The notes: generated by a model not told the origin, from the sequence alone. A stretch of DNA of 64,000 nucleotides from MGIIb-O3 sp046710875 (GCA_046710875.1 JBKEHQ010000001.1:16548-80547); one strand, 5' to 3'. Counted from the stretch's first letter, positions 28,402-37,555 are shown. Numbers and translations are program-made.

Positions 28402-29331
28402 TTGTCGGACATTTCCGATCGAAAGGTTATGTCAATTGCTCTATTGGGTGCTGTTGCAATATCTTTTGCGCCAATATTCTATATGTTTTCGGAAGTTAAT
28501 CCAGTCACTGGTGCATTTTTTAGAATGTTATATGCACTTCCATTACTATTTATAATAGTAATAGTTTTTCGAAAAAATGATAATAGAACTAAAAAAACTC
28601 GATTAATTGCTTTCTCGGCCGGTCTATTAATGGCACCTGATATGTTAGCATATTTTAGTTCTATGAAATTTATTGGCGTTGGAATCGCAACTCTTATAGG
28701 AAACTCACAAGTCATAATTGTAACCATAGTATCTTGGAAGTTATTTGGAGAAAAACCCAATCCCGCAATCTTATTTTCTCTTCCAGTTGTATTATTTGGG
28801 CTATTTTTAATTTCAGGCATATCTGATGCCAATGCTTTTGGATCAAATCCAATAAAAGGCGTTATTTTCGGAATCGCTGCAGCAATATTTTATTCTACAT
28901 TCTTAGTCATATTTAGGTTTTCAAATAGAGAATTAGCTCCAGCAGCAAATGTTCAATTGGATGCTACTTTAGGTGCAGCCTTAGGATTACTTGTACTGGG
29001 ATTTATGCCACTATCTTCAATTTCAATTGCACCAATTGATTTTGAATTTATATGGCCTGGGCATGGTTGGATCATTATATTAGCGTTAACTTGTCAAGTT
29101 GCGGGCTGGATAGCCATAGCATTTGCATTACCTAGATTACCTGCTGCTCATACTTCATTTGCCGTACTTCTTCAACCAATACTGTCTCTGATCTGGGGAG
29201 TAATATTATTATCTGAGAATCCTTCAATAAAACAAACAATTGGAATATTCTTGGTTTTACTGTCAATAATGGCTGTAACTGTATTTGGAACTGTTGAAGA
29301 TAGGAAAAATACACCATCTGAGATTAGTTAA
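28402..29331 (+). CDS. EamA/DMT-superfamily transporter
   Basis: The 309-residue integral membrane protein has ten predicted hydrophobic helices in two EamA halves. The first half includes NPVTGAFFRMLYALPLLF and GVGIATLIGNSQVIIVTIVSW; the second includes AAANVQLDATLGAALGLLVLG and AAHTSFAVLLQPILSLIWG with the family's Pro-Ile turn. DMT transporters export or import small metabolites such as amino acids or nucleotide sugars; the substrate cannot be read. The start is TTG 28402 with GGTGA ten bases before. Confidence 0.9.
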   Translation: MSDISDRKVMSIALLGAVAISFAPIFYMFSEVNPVTGAFFRMLYALPLLFIIVIVFRKNDNRTKKTRLIAFSAGLLMAPDMLAYFSSMKFIGVGIATLIGNSQVIIVTIVSWKLFGEKPNPAILFSLPVVLFGLFLISGISDANAFGSNPIKGVIFGIAAAIFYSTFLVIFRFSNRELAPAANVQLDATLGAALGLLVLGFMPLSSISIAPIDFEFIWPGHGWIIILALTCQVAGWIAIAFALPRLPAAHTSFAVLLQPILSLIWGVILLSENPSIKQTIGIFLVLLSIMAVTVFGTVEDRKNTPSEIS

Positions 29332-29334
29332 TTT

Positions 29335-29425
29335 GAGTGTACAGGGCGAGAGATAAAAGCGAGGGGATGGGATGCACTCAGCGAGAACCTTACGGCCCCG
29401 TACGGTTACTGATACAAGAAGGTAA
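29335..29425 (+). ncRNA. Possible small structured RNA in the convergent spacer
   Basis: This stretch is richer in G and C than the neighbouring spacer and folds well. A central hairpin pairs AACC/GGTT (29386-29389/29404-29407) and TACGG/CCGTA (29391-29395/29398-29402) with one mismatch. It can extend through TCAG/CTGA (29378-29381/29409-29412), followed by TACA as in an H/ACA tail. An alternative GAGTG/CACTC pairing (29335-29339/29375-29379) would compete. It could simply be a stabilising 3' UTR of the transporter gene. Confidence 0.3.
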
Positions 29426-29481
29426 TAATTAATCATTTTGTGAAAATAGTTAATTTTTTAGATATATCTAGAGGAAATGTA

Positions 29482-29490
29482 TTTTTTTTT
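29482..29490 (+). terminator. T9 tract, likely archaeal intrinsic terminator
   Basis: Nine consecutive T residues on the plus strand end the transporter-side transcript at the convergent junction; archaeal RNA polymerase terminates at such tracts. They touch the stop codon of the minus-strand map gene. Confidence 0.5.
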
Positions 29491-30502
29491 AAGCTACGGT
29501 CAATATTTCTGGGCCTCCATCGGTCACCAATACTGTATGCTCATACTGACCAACAAAACCTCCATCAACATCCTTTAATGCAGGATATACTTCTAGGAAT
29601 CTAATTGAAGTTAATTTTTTAACTAAAGCATTCCATTTTTTATTCAAAGATTCTCCATCTTCCTCAGGAAATGGTTTCTCCAATAAAGGATATGCCCATC
29701 TTTCAGCAAATGGAAGTGTTTGATATCGCTCTTCAATATACCTAGCCATTGTAGCCCCAAGGGGTTTTAACTTCCCTTTACTAAGTGCTTTACGAATTTT
29801 TACATCTCCAGTAACTCTTAGGATATTAGATGAGCCACTAGGGGCAACATTTTCAATCATTCCAGATTCTCCTGTGGTGTTAAAAGGTTCAACGGCATAT
29901 AAACCACCTTTTTCCACAACTCCTTTGAAACTAGGATTATTTGGTCCACAATCATACATAGGAATCGATAATCCTGCATGCAAGTTCCATCTTTCCATTT
30001 GATGCCCACAAAGATTTCTAATCGGCTCAAATCCTGCATCCTTTGTAACCTGTCCAGCAGCTGCACCAATTTCATGCCAAGGTGTACCTGGGTGCATTTT
30101 TTCAATTGCGGCATCTCTTGCTTCTTTGGCAGCTTTTATTTGATCAGTATGTTTTCCTTGAGATCCAACTTCTATTGTTATTGCATTATCTGCTATTGCT
30201 CCTTTGATATGTACTCCGACATCTAATTTGACCAAGTCTCCATTTTCAAAAACCATTCCCTTTTCCCATTCTTCCATGGGGTCTTGAGAATGATTTGTAG
30301 TGTAATGAGCCGCTATATTGTTTACAGAAATTGTTACAGGAAAAGCCGCTTGCCCTCCATGACGTCTGATAAAACGTTCAGCAGAGTCTATTACCTCAGA
30401 CCAAGATTTTCCTTCAATAATTTCGCCTTTGATGCCTTCTAAAGTTCTACGAGCTACGTGTCCAGCGTCTCTCCATTGCTTGAGGTCTGCTTCATCCACC
30501 AT
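29489..30502 (-). CDS. map: Methionine aminopeptidase, type II
   Basis: It removes the initiator Met from new proteins. The 337-residue product follows the archaeal/eukaryotic type II pattern: a substrate His in AAHYTTNHS near residue 66, metal ligands in LVKLDVGVHIKGAIADNA near residue 92 (two Asp), CGHQMERWNLHAG near residue 165, YAVEPFNTT near residue 199, and GQYEHTVLVT at the C-terminus. A type II helical insertion with a region rich in Arg/Trp lies before the last motif. The 5' end overlaps the previous gene on the same strand by 49 bases, so translation may be coupled. Confidence 0.96.
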   Translation of the reverse strand: MVDEADLKQWRDAGHVARRTLEGIKGEIIEGKSWSEVIDSAERFIRRHGGQAAFPVTISVNNIAAHYTTNHSQDPMEEWEKGMVFENGDLVKLDVGVHIKGAIADNAITIEVGSQGKHTDQIKAAKEARDAAIEKMHPGTPWHEIGAAAGQVTKDAGFEPIRNLCGHQMERWNLHAGLSIPMYDCGPNNPSFKGVVEKGGLYAVEPFNTTGESGMIENVAPSGSSNILRVTGDVKIRKALSKGKLKPLGATMARYIEERYQTLPFAERWAYPLLEKPFPEEDGESLNKKWNALVKKLTSIRFLEVYPALKDVDGGFVGQYEHTVLVTDGGPEILTVA

Positions 30503-31083
30503 TTTAGAATCTCCTTTGAACTTACTATTCCTTCTCTCAATATGTCAATGTTCGACAACTCAAGTGTTTCACTGACAGTGTGCCATGATATCAAAGTACT
30601 GGGTATTTTATCTAAACATTCTCCTGAGTGCCCCATTACTTTATTTTCTGGAGTCGTCAATATATTTGCTGCTGCTTTACAATTCAATGATGGTCCCACG
30701 CCACTTTTATTGGCACTTGTTGCAGTCAAAGGTCCAGTTTTCTCTAAAAGCCTCTTTGCATTTTTATCAGCTAAGAATCTAATTGCTACTTTATATCCTC
30801 CTAAACGTGGATCAAGTGGTTCAATGGCTTTCAGTATTATTGTTAGAGAACCATCAGGAAAATATTGTAAGATGTCCAATACATCATTGGGGACATCAAC
30901 TATCGATCTAGCTTGACCAATATTCGCAACTCCGATACTTAGTGGTAAAGAACTATCTCTATTTTTGATTTTATATAAATTATCTAATGCTTTTGAATCA
31001 AGAATACATCCTAATGCAGGTTGTGTTGTTGTGGGATAAACTATACAATTACCTGATAAAACATGTTTTATCATTTCTTCCAT
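30454..31083 (-). CDS. YrdC/Sua5-family protein (threonylcarbamoyl-AMP synthase-like)
   Basis: This is a single YrdC domain of 209 residues. The family makes threonylcarbamoyl-AMP for tRNA t6A. Readable pieces are YPTTTQPALGCILDSKALDNLYKIKNRD near residue 15, VAIRFLADKNAKRLLEK, and GPLTATSANKSG near residue 135 (usual form TSANxSG). The canonical PTxTxYGLG is altered to PTTTQPALG, so substrate binding may differ. It lacks the extra Sua5 C-terminal domain present in many archaea, so it resembles bacterial TsaC. GGTGA precedes ATG 31083. Confidence 0.85.
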   Translation of the reverse strand: MEEMIKHVLSGNCIVYPTTTQPALGCILDSKALDNLYKIKNRDSSLPLSIGVANIGQARSIVDVPNDVLDILQYFPDGSLTIILKAIEPLDPRLGGYKVAIRFLADKNAKRLLEKTGPLTATSANKSGVGPSLNCKAAANILTTPENKVMGHSGECLDKIPSTLISWHTVSETLELSNIDILREGIVSSKEILKWWMKQTSSNGETLDT

Positions 31084-31091
31084 AAGTTCAC

Positions 31092-31667
31092 CTATTTGAT
31101 ATGCTTACGATTAAATGGCGGTAATGAGTATGTCTTTACAACGATACTATTGACTTTCAAATCGATATTTGATTGATGTGTATGCCGATGTGAGATACTG
31201 GCCAAATCGTATATTCCTCTATACCATCCAATTATTGGAATCAGATATATTAACTTATTTAGAACTCTTTTATCCCACATTTCGCTCGTCATTTCAGAAC
31301 CATCATCAGCAACAATGGCCAATCCAAATAATTTCTGTCCCATTGACCTAGATAAGTAAATTCCTGAATATCTCCAATAAAGCCAATGGCCACTGAAAAT
31401 AACAAAAGCCATCATAATGGAATAATGAACATCAGTCGAAAGCCACATACTAATACTCCATGCATAGAAGATTTTTTTCTTTGTAATAAGTAGAAGTATT
31501 GTGTTTATCAATATCACATCTAATACAAATGCTGCTAACCTATCGACTCTTGATGCTAATATGGTTCCTTCTGGAACACTCCAATGACCTTCTTTCTGTG
31601 AAACTATTGCTTTCGCTAAATTTCCATTACCTGAATTGAGTGATATTGGGTTTTCATGATTACTCAT
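31092..31667 (-). CDS. RDD-family membrane protein
   Basis: The 191-residue protein carries the RDD motif in ASRVDRLAAFVLDVILINT near residue 40, with Arg-Asp positions on the first helix. Further hydrophobic segments occur near residues 70-85 and 95-115, then SMGQKLFGLAIVADDG, the conserved loop of the family, and a last helix (NKLIYLIPIIGWY). RDD proteins are poorly understood; some are proposed transporters. It sits just upstream of the YrdC gene with an eight-base gap, in the same transcript. Confidence 0.85.
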   Translation of the reverse strand: MSNHENPISLNSGNGNLAKAIVSQKEGHWSVPEGTILASRVDRLAAFVLDVILINTILLLITKKKIFYAWSISMWLSTDVHYSIMMAFVIFSGHWLYWRYSGIYLSRSMGQKLFGLAIVADDGSEMTSEMWDKRVLNKLIYLIPIIGWYRGIYDLASISHRHTHQSNIDLKVNSIVVKTYSLPPFNRKHIK

Positions 31668-31801
31668 AACACATCTCCTATTGATGCCAAGGTGTCCTCA
31701 TCGTCAATGTTATGCATTATAGATTTCAACAAATTTAAAGAAATAATAGTATCATAATCCCGTGATAATTATACGCAATGTTTCCGCGACGGTGGGTGTT
31801 A

Positions 31802-31810
31802 GGGGGGGGG
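31802..31810 (+). promoter_or_regulatory. G9 tract acting as ribosome-binding site
   Basis: Nine G residues end ten bases before ATG 31820 and can pair with the pyrimidine-rich anti-Shine-Dalgarno end of 16S rRNA. The tract decides the start over the upstream ATG 31778. Homopolymer runs this long are prone to slippage. Confidence 0.5.
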
Positions 31811-31819
31811 AGTGGTAGT

Positions 31820-32968
31820 ATGTGGGACCGATTTAAAAATTGGAAAAAAGATAATACTGGTGAAACAGTATGCCCTTTATGCCAACACAAAAACTCAAAA
31901 AAGGCAGAAATATGCAAATCTTGCTCTTATCAATTGAATAAACCTAGTCATGAACAGATATCTAATATTGAAGAATCTGAAAAAAATTCATTATTTGATC
32001 AATTAATGGATGAATTTGACGTTGAGAAAGAAGATGAAATAATAGATTGGTCCAAAGCTACATTCAAAATGGATGATGTCACAGTAGATGTAAATCAATA
32101 TACCGAAGAAGAAGAAGTATTTTTGAGTAGCAAGCCAAGTTTTGCCATGACAAAAGGTACTATTGAAATGCCAAAACAAGATGAACAACAAGAAGATTAT
32201 CAATTAAGTCCCGAAGATGCTCCATCAATATCTGTTAAGTTCGAAATTCCTGTAGAACAAGCTGAGGTAATCGAAGAAGTTGAGTATACGCCAGTTGAAC
32301 TAATTAAACCAACTTCTGGAACTCCGGACAATGTACAGATAATATCTGCCGATCAAATAACTGAAGAAATTAGTGAACTTGCAATTCTTGAAGCTGCAGA
32401 TTTTGATGGCGATGGCGACGTTGATGAATATGAGGAGGCGTTCTTTAATGATGAGAATAATGAGCAGGAGCCAATAATTGATAAAATAGATTCAGATAAC
32501 AATTTTTCTACCATTCCATCTGCACCATTGGACCTACCTCCATTTATAAAATCTGAAAATATTCTTATAGAAAAAGAAGATAATAATGCCGAAGATGAAA
32601 TAGTTACACTACCTTCAGCACCAGTGATTCCATCAATTGATGAAAATTCAATATTATCTAATTCAATAGATAATAAAATATCATATTGGCCATGGAAGCA
32701 ACAAGATGAGTGGATGTTTTCAGAACTTAAAGGCCAGGTCTTATCAGCAATGAGGGCAGCTATTGATAAAAATATTGCACAAGCCACCGTTATAATTGAT
32801 GATGTAGGGCCCCATTTAGGCAATCAAACCAATTTAATGTATCCAATAGGCAAACTTTTAGATACGATAGGAAGAAGAAATGCTGTAGACAAAATGATAT
32901 CTCTGGCCTATAAAAATCTACCCAATGATCCAAACGTAATACAAGCAAAACAAAAGTTAAGGCCATAA
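31820..32968 (+). CDS. Zinc-ribbon acidic protein with an EF-hand-like loop
   Basis: The 382-residue protein starts at ATG 31820, supported by the G9 tract. Residues 18-35 form a four-Cys zinc ribbon (CPLCQHK, then CKSCSYQ). Most of the middle is strongly acidic and low-complexity, so probably disordered. Residues 194-205 read DFDGDGDVDEYE, a canonical 12-residue EF-hand or dockerin-type calcium loop with Asp at 1, 3, 5, 7 and 9 and Glu at 12. The last about 100 residues are helical (DEWMFSELKGQVLSAMRAAIDKN). No signal peptide is seen. I do not recognise the family; a metal-binding cytosolic scaffold is a guess. Confidence 0.72.
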   Translation: MWDRFKNWKKDNTGETVCPLCQHKNSKKAEICKSCSYQLNKPSHEQISNIEESEKNSLFDQLMDEFDVEKEDEIIDWSKATFKMDDVTVDVNQYTEEEEVFLSSKPSFAMTKGTIEMPKQDEQQEDYQLSPEDAPSISVKFEIPVEQAEVIEEVEYTPVELIKPTSGTPDNVQIISADQITEEISELAILEAADFDGDGDVDEYEEAFFNDENNEQEPIIDKIDSDNNFSTIPSAPLDLPPFIKSENILIEKEDNNAEDEIVTLPSAPVIPSIDENSILSNSIDNKISYWPWKQQDEWMFSELKGQVLSAMRAAIDKNIAQATVIIDDVGPHLGNQTNLMYPIGKLLDTIGRRNAVDKMISLAYKNLPNDPNVIQAKQKLRP

Positions 32969-32989
32969 TATACAAATTTCTACATAGAT

Positions 32990-33583
32990 ATGATGTACAT
33001 CAACACATTCGTCTTAATTAGTATGCCTAGAACTACATCTTCAATAAGGGTAAACGATAATTTAATTTTACGACCTGCAACACAAGAGTATCTTTCAGAC
33101 TTGATAGAAGCTTACGAAGAAACATGGCCAGAAGTCAGTTGGGCAATGCCTTGGATAGTATCTGAAAAACCATTATATTCACAAATTTCTAATTTTATTA
33201 ATGAAACAGAAGAAAAAGGTAGAAAAGGAATCTTACATCATTGGGTCATCATACGTGTGTGGGATAATTTTGTTCTTGGATTAATAGGATTTGACCGTAT
33301 TACTCGTTCAGATAAGGCTGTTTGGAATCTTGGCTATTGGGTTCGTAGTTCAGAACAACAACGCGGAATTGCTAGAATGTCCGTTGATGCAGTATTAGAT
33401 TGGATAAAAGAAAAAAAACCTGTTTTTATAGAATTAAAAGTTGACCCAAATAATATTCCTGGTAGAAGTACAGTTTTTCGAATAGTAAATAATTGGAATG
33501 GTAAACGACATATTGAGGGGGACTCAGCAATAACTATTTCTGGGTTAAGAACCATTCATGAATGTTATTTAGTTGAGATATAA
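32990..33583 (+). CDS. GNAT acetyltransferase (RimJ/RimL-like)
   Basis: This is a 197-residue GCN5-related N-acetyltransferase. The core includes NLILRPATQEYLSDL near residue 24, a VLGLIGFDRI strand, WNLGYWVRSSEQQRGIARMSVDAVLDWI around residues 110-143 with the acetyl-CoA loop QQRGIA, then ELKVDPNNIPGRSTVFRI, typical of RimJ/RimL ribosomal-protein acetyltransferases. The substrate is unknown. No ribosome-binding site marks a start; ATG 33023 (MPRTTSS) would give the more usual N-terminus and is a fair alternative. Confidence 0.85.
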   Translation: MMYINTFVLISMPRTTSSIRVNDNLILRPATQEYLSDLIEAYEETWPEVSWAMPWIVSEKPLYSQISNFINETEEKGRKGILHHWVIIRVWDNFVLGLIGFDRITRSDKAVWNLGYWVRSSEQQRGIARMSVDAVLDWIKEKKPVFIELKVDPNNIPGRSTVFRIVNNWNGKRHIEGDSAITISGLRTIHECYLVEI

Positions 33584-33667
33584 TTACTATTTGTATAGGT
33601 AATTAATCTAACAGTTGAAATCTAAGATTCCATCCGGTACATATAATAAGTTCCCGAAGGTGATACA

Positions 33668-36328
33668 TTGTCAAATTTCAGACCACATCAAAATTTACCA
33701 GATGAGGACTCAGAGGAAACTGATGAATGGTTAGAATCACTTCGTTCAGTTGTAGATAATCACGGACTTGAACGTGCAAGGATGTTATTGCATGAATTAA
33801 TGATAGAGGCCAAATATCTATCCATACCAATTAATCGAGTATCTAGAACTCCTTATCTAAATACAATTCAATTAAATCAACAACTACCATATCCTGGAGA
33901 TTTAAAATCTGAAAATAAAATTCAAAATCTAATATTATGGAATGCCGCATTAATAGTTTCGGATGCAAATAGAAGAATAGATGGAATAGGGGGGCACATA
34001 TCCTCATACTCATCAAGCGCAACTCTTTATGAAGTAGGCTTCAATCATATTTTTAGAGGTAAAGAAAATAATGGAATTGGCGACGCGTTGTATATTCAAG
34101 GTCATTGCAGCCCAGGGATATATGCTAGAGCATTTTTAGAAGGAAGAATTTCAAAAGAGCAACTAACTAATTTCCGGCAAGAAGCATTTAAAGATGGATT
34201 ATCATCTTACCCTCATCCTAGGCTAATGAAAGATTTTTGGGAATACCCAACTGTTTCTATGGGCCTAGGGCCTTTAGCTGCTGTAATGCAAGCTAGATTT
34301 TGGAAATATCTGCATATGAGGGGGCTAGCAGACACATCTGAAAGTCGAGTATTTGCATTTTTAGGCGATGGTGAAATGGATGAGCCAGAATCTATTGCAT
34401 CTATAGCAGTTGCAGGAAGGGAAAATCTAGATAATTTAATAGTTATAATAAATTGTAACTTACAGAGATTAGACGGGCCAGTTCGAGGAAATTCAAAAGT
34501 TATCCAAGAATTCGAAGGCCTTTACAGAGGGGCAGGTTGGACTGTAATCAAAGTACTATGGAGTTCTGGTTGGGACCGTTTAATGATGGCAAAATCCAAG
34601 GGCATTATTTTGGCAAGAATGGAAGAAATAAATGATGGAGATTGGCAGAGAATGAGTACGTTGGAGCCTGCTTTATTCCGTTCAGAGTTTTTTTCGAGTA
34701 ATGCGGCTTTAGAGAAAATCGGTAAATCTCTTTCAGATAATGAAATCTTAGGCCTAACGAGAGGCGGACATGATCCAATCAAGGTATATTCTGCATTCAA
34801 AGCTGCTGAATCAGCAGAAGGCCCTGCAGTTATACTCGCCCACACTGTCAAAGGCTGGGGAATTGATTCCTTCGAGGGCCGAAACTCAACTCACCAAAAG
34901 AAAAAAATGAACATTGGAGATTTAAAGGCCTACAGAGATAGGCTAGAAATTTCAGTTAATGATTCAGATTTAGAAAAAAATCCATTTAGTGACTTTGATT
35001 CAGAGTCAAAAGAATTTGAATATCTAATAAATCAGAGAGAAAAATTGGGAGGCTTCCTACCCTCCAGAAAACCATGTAAGATTGAGATAAATTTACCAAA
35101 TTCAGAAGTATATTCAGATTTTAATAAAGGTACGCCAAAAGGACAAAAAGTATCTACTACGATGGCTTTTGTTCGTTTATTAAGAAAAATAATGAAATCT
35201 AATATTGGAGAAAAGATTGTACCTATAATTCCAGATGAAGGAAGAACATTTGGGATGGATCCACTTTTTAGTGAATTTGGAATATTTTCTAGTCAAGGTC
35301 AAAAATATACCCCTGTAGATCATAAAATGTTACTTAACTACAAAGAATCAGAAAGTGGGCAAATATTGGAAGAAGGAATATCCGAAGCTAATGCCATGGC
35401 ATCTTGGATAGCAAGTGCGACGTCATATTCTCATGCAAATACTCCAACTATGCCATTTTATACATTTTATTCTATGTTTGGATTTCAACGTGTCGCAGAC
35501 CAAATATGGAGTGCAGCAGATGCAAGGGCACGAGGCTTCTTGATGGGTGCTACAGCAGGGCGTACAACACTAAATGGTGAAGGATTACAACATCAAGATG
35601 GCCATAGTTTACTCATCGCATCTACTGTACCATCTTGTAGGGCGTGGGATCCTGCATATGCGTATGAATTAGCCACAATAATAAACCATGGTATGAATGA
35701 AATGTGGGGGCAAGAACTAGACGTATTTCATTACATAATGATCTATAATGAAAATCAACAGCAACCTCCAAAACCTGATGGCATAGATGAAAAAATTATT
35801 AAAGGAGGTTATAAATTAGTAGAAGGAAAAAATAATAGTAATCCAAGAGTGAGAATACTTGGATCCGGCCCGATATTAAAATATGCTAAGCAGGCACATG
35901 AAATTCTTAACTCTAAATTTAATATTGATTCTGAACTATGGTCTATTACTTCATATGGTGAGCTACGCAGAGAAGGATTATTGGCATCACGGCACAATAG
36001 ATTGAATCCCCAAGAAAAAATAATTCCCTATGTTAAGAATTGCTTTGGAGATAAAACACCAACTATAGCGGTCTCAGATCATATATCTGCAGTGCCCGAA
36101 ATGATTCAGCGATGGGTAGGTGGCCATTTTATTGTTTTAGGGACAGATGGTTACGGCCGCTCAGATACTAGAGAATCTCTACGAGAATTTTTTGAGATTG
36201 ATACTAATAATATTGTTTTAGGTGCTATTTCAGCATTAGAAAATGATGAAAAATTACCAAATGGTAGTGTAGAAAATGCGATAAAAATTCTAAATATTAA
36301 AACTAATATAATAGATAAAACAAAGTGA
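33668..36328 (+). CDS. aceE: Pyruvate dehydrogenase E1, homodimeric type
   Basis: This is the single-chain E1 of the pyruvate dehydrogenase complex, decarboxylating pyruvate with thiamine diphosphate and passing the acetyl group to lipoyl E2. The 886-residue length matches bacterial AceE. The ThDP motif reads GDGEMDEPES near residue 234, then NCNLQRLDGPVRGN; the second half has PDEGRTFGMDPLF and GATAGRTTLNGEGLQHQDG. The start is TTG 33668 with AAGGTGAT upstream. The gene is followed after four bases by a small helical-protein gene. No E2 or E3 lies in the window, so the partner must be elsewhere. Confidence 0.96.
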   Translation: MSNFRPHQNLPDEDSEETDEWLESLRSVVDNHGLERARMLLHELMIEAKYLSIPINRVSRTPYLNTIQLNQQLPYPGDLKSENKIQNLILWNAALIVSDANRRIDGIGGHISSYSSSATLYEVGFNHIFRGKENNGIGDALYIQGHCSPGIYARAFLEGRISKEQLTNFRQEAFKDGLSSYPHPRLMKDFWEYPTVSMGLGPLAAVMQARFWKYLHMRGLADTSESRVFAFLGDGEMDEPESIASIAVAGRENLDNLIVIINCNLQRLDGPVRGNSKVIQEFEGLYRGAGWTVIKVLWSSGWDRLMMAKSKGIILARMEEINDGDWQRMSTLEPALFRSEFFSSNAALEKIGKSLSDNEILGLTRGGHDPIKVYSAFKAAESAEGPAVILAHTVKGWGIDSFEGRNSTHQKKKMNIGDLKAYRDRLEISVNDSDLEKNPFSDFDSESKEFEYLINQREKLGGFLPSRKPCKIEINLPNSEVYSDFNKGTPKGQKVSTTMAFVRLLRKIMKSNIGEKIVPIIPDEGRTFGMDPLFSEFGIFSSQGQKYTPVDHKMLLNYKESESGQILEEGISEANAMASWIASATSYSHANTPTMPFYTFYSMFGFQRVADQIWSAADARARGFLMGATAGRTTLNGEGLQHQDGHSLLIASTVPSCRAWDPAYAYELATIINHGMNEMWGQELDVFHYIMIYNENQQQPPKPDGIDEKIIKGGYKLVEGKNNSNPRVRILGSGPILKYAKQAHEILNSKFNIDSELWSITSYGELRREGLLASRHNRLNPQEKIIPYVKNCFGDKTPTIAVSDHISAVPEMIQRWVGGHFIVLGTDGYGRSDTRESLREFFEIDTNNIVLGAISALENDEKLPNGSVENAIKILNIKTNIIDKTK

Positions 36329-36332
36329 TTTA

Positions 36333-36833
36333 ATGGGTAGATTATTTAATTCTATAAAATATTTTTTTAGATTGATACCAATGATTATCTCTGGATCATA
36401 TATTACTTACAAAACATTACCTGAAAAATCTAAACAAGATCTACTGGAAGTTGCTAATAACCCACAAGGATGGGGCCTTTCAATTGAGAAAGCATGGGAT
36501 ATATCTAAAATTTCAGCAGAACATTTTAAGGATACATCAATGACTTTAGCAAATTTACTTATTGGTCGAAAAATATCAAAAAATGATAAACTAAAAGCCA
36601 AAGAAGATCTAGCGACATTAAGTATAATAGTTCCACCATTACGGATTTTTATGATTCCCGGAAGCCATATTTTGTTAGGAATTCTTGCTAATGTAACTCC
36701 ATGGAGGTTGATTCCTGATGAATGGATACCAATCAATGCACTAAAGAAGATACGTGAAGGAGTTCCTGAGCATAAATTAGAAGAAGAAAGTACAATAATG
36801 AAAAAATTATTACGTAGAAATAAAAAAAATTAA
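36333..36833 (+). CDS. Small helical protein, weakly LETM1-like, unknown function
   Basis: The 166-residue basic protein starts four bases after aceE and probably shares its transcript. There is one moderately hydrophobic segment near residues 10-28 and a second region, LSIIVPPLRIFMIPGSHILLGILANVTPWRLIPDEWIP, near residues 95-135. Its spaced Pro and hydrophobic pattern resembles the LETM1 domain (a PF..IPF..L..P..P pattern). The C-terminus is Lys/Arg-rich. Membrane association is plausible. The LETM1 likeness is visual only, and no function is claimed. The last four bases overlap the convergent metallo-hydrolase. Confidence 0.7.
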   Translation: MGRLFNSIKYFFRLIPMIISGSYITYKTLPEKSKQDLLEVANNPQGWGLSIEKAWDISKISAEHFKDTSMTLANLLIGRKISKNDKLKAKEDLATLSIIVPPLRIFMIPGSHILLGILANVTPWRLIPDEWIPINALKKIREGVPEHKLEEESTIMKKLLRRNKKN

Positions 36834-37555
36834 GAATTTCCCCTTCGTACATCTTTTAAAGAGTAATTTTGTTCTAAAACATCTTTTATGGTTACCCAAT
36901 CAGGTGTAGTGCCATCAATCCATTCATATCTATGGCCAGGAACTAACCTCCAATCCGAGGGTAGACTATTTAGTAAATCATTAGCAAACTTTAGGCTATT
37001 AATTTGTGCCTTTGGATCACTACCAGGCAGGTCAACTCTTCCAGAATGTGCAGTAAAAAGCAAATCTCCTGCATGATAAATACCATGCCCATGAAATGTA
37101 AGATGACCAGGGGCGTGTCCAGGTGAATGGGTAATTTTTAAATTTATTTTACCCACATTCCACTCAATCACACTATCTGGAGGATTATTCCAAGTAGTGG
37201 TAAAATCTACTTTATTAAATAACTGATTATTAAATAATGTACTATCTAATAAATCAGGTACTTTGGCTTCTTCATGACCTAAAATAAGTATTTCTGGAAA
37301 ATTATTTATCATCTCAGAATAACCCCAAGTATGATCACGATGAGTGTGAGTGTAAAGTAAATGAGTAGGTTCCAAATCTATTTTTTTAAGTTCCGAAATC
37401 CAAAGATTACTATCAAAAGGATCAATTATTACTGCTATTTTTGCCTCGCGATCTATGAATGCAGTATTCATATTCATAAAATCTCCCATTTGTGTTATCC
37501 ATACTTCAACTCCATCATCTCGAATATCAATCGCAAACTCGCCTTTTGTCAGCAT
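36830..37555 (-). CDS. Metallo-beta-lactamase-fold hydrolase
   Basis: The 241-residue protein has the binuclear metal signature HTHRDH at residues 70-75, then a third His segment in SPGHAPGHLTFHG near residue 137, HAGDLLFTAHSGRVDLPGSDP with the bridging Asp near residue 157, and a final VPGHRYEW near residue 212. These fit glyoxalase II-like or persulfide-dioxygenase-like hydrolases; the substrate cannot be told. The length is usual. Confidence 0.9.
   Translation of the reverse strand: MLTKGEFAIDIRDDGVEVWITQMGDFMNMNTAFIDREAKIAVIIDPFDSNLWISELKKIDLEPTHLLYTHTHRDHTWGYSEMINNFPEILILGHEEAKVPDLLDSTLFNNQLFNKVDFTTTWNNPPDSVIEWNVGKINLKITHSPGHAPGHLTFHGHGIYHAGDLLFTAHSGRVDLPGSDPKAQINSLKFANDLLNSLPSDWRLVPGHRYEWIDGTTPDWVTIKDVLEQNYSLKDVRRGNS

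Noticed and set aside
30458..30916. Plus-strand 152-residue frame opposite the YrdC gene
   Set aside because: Antisense shadow with no domain or start signal.
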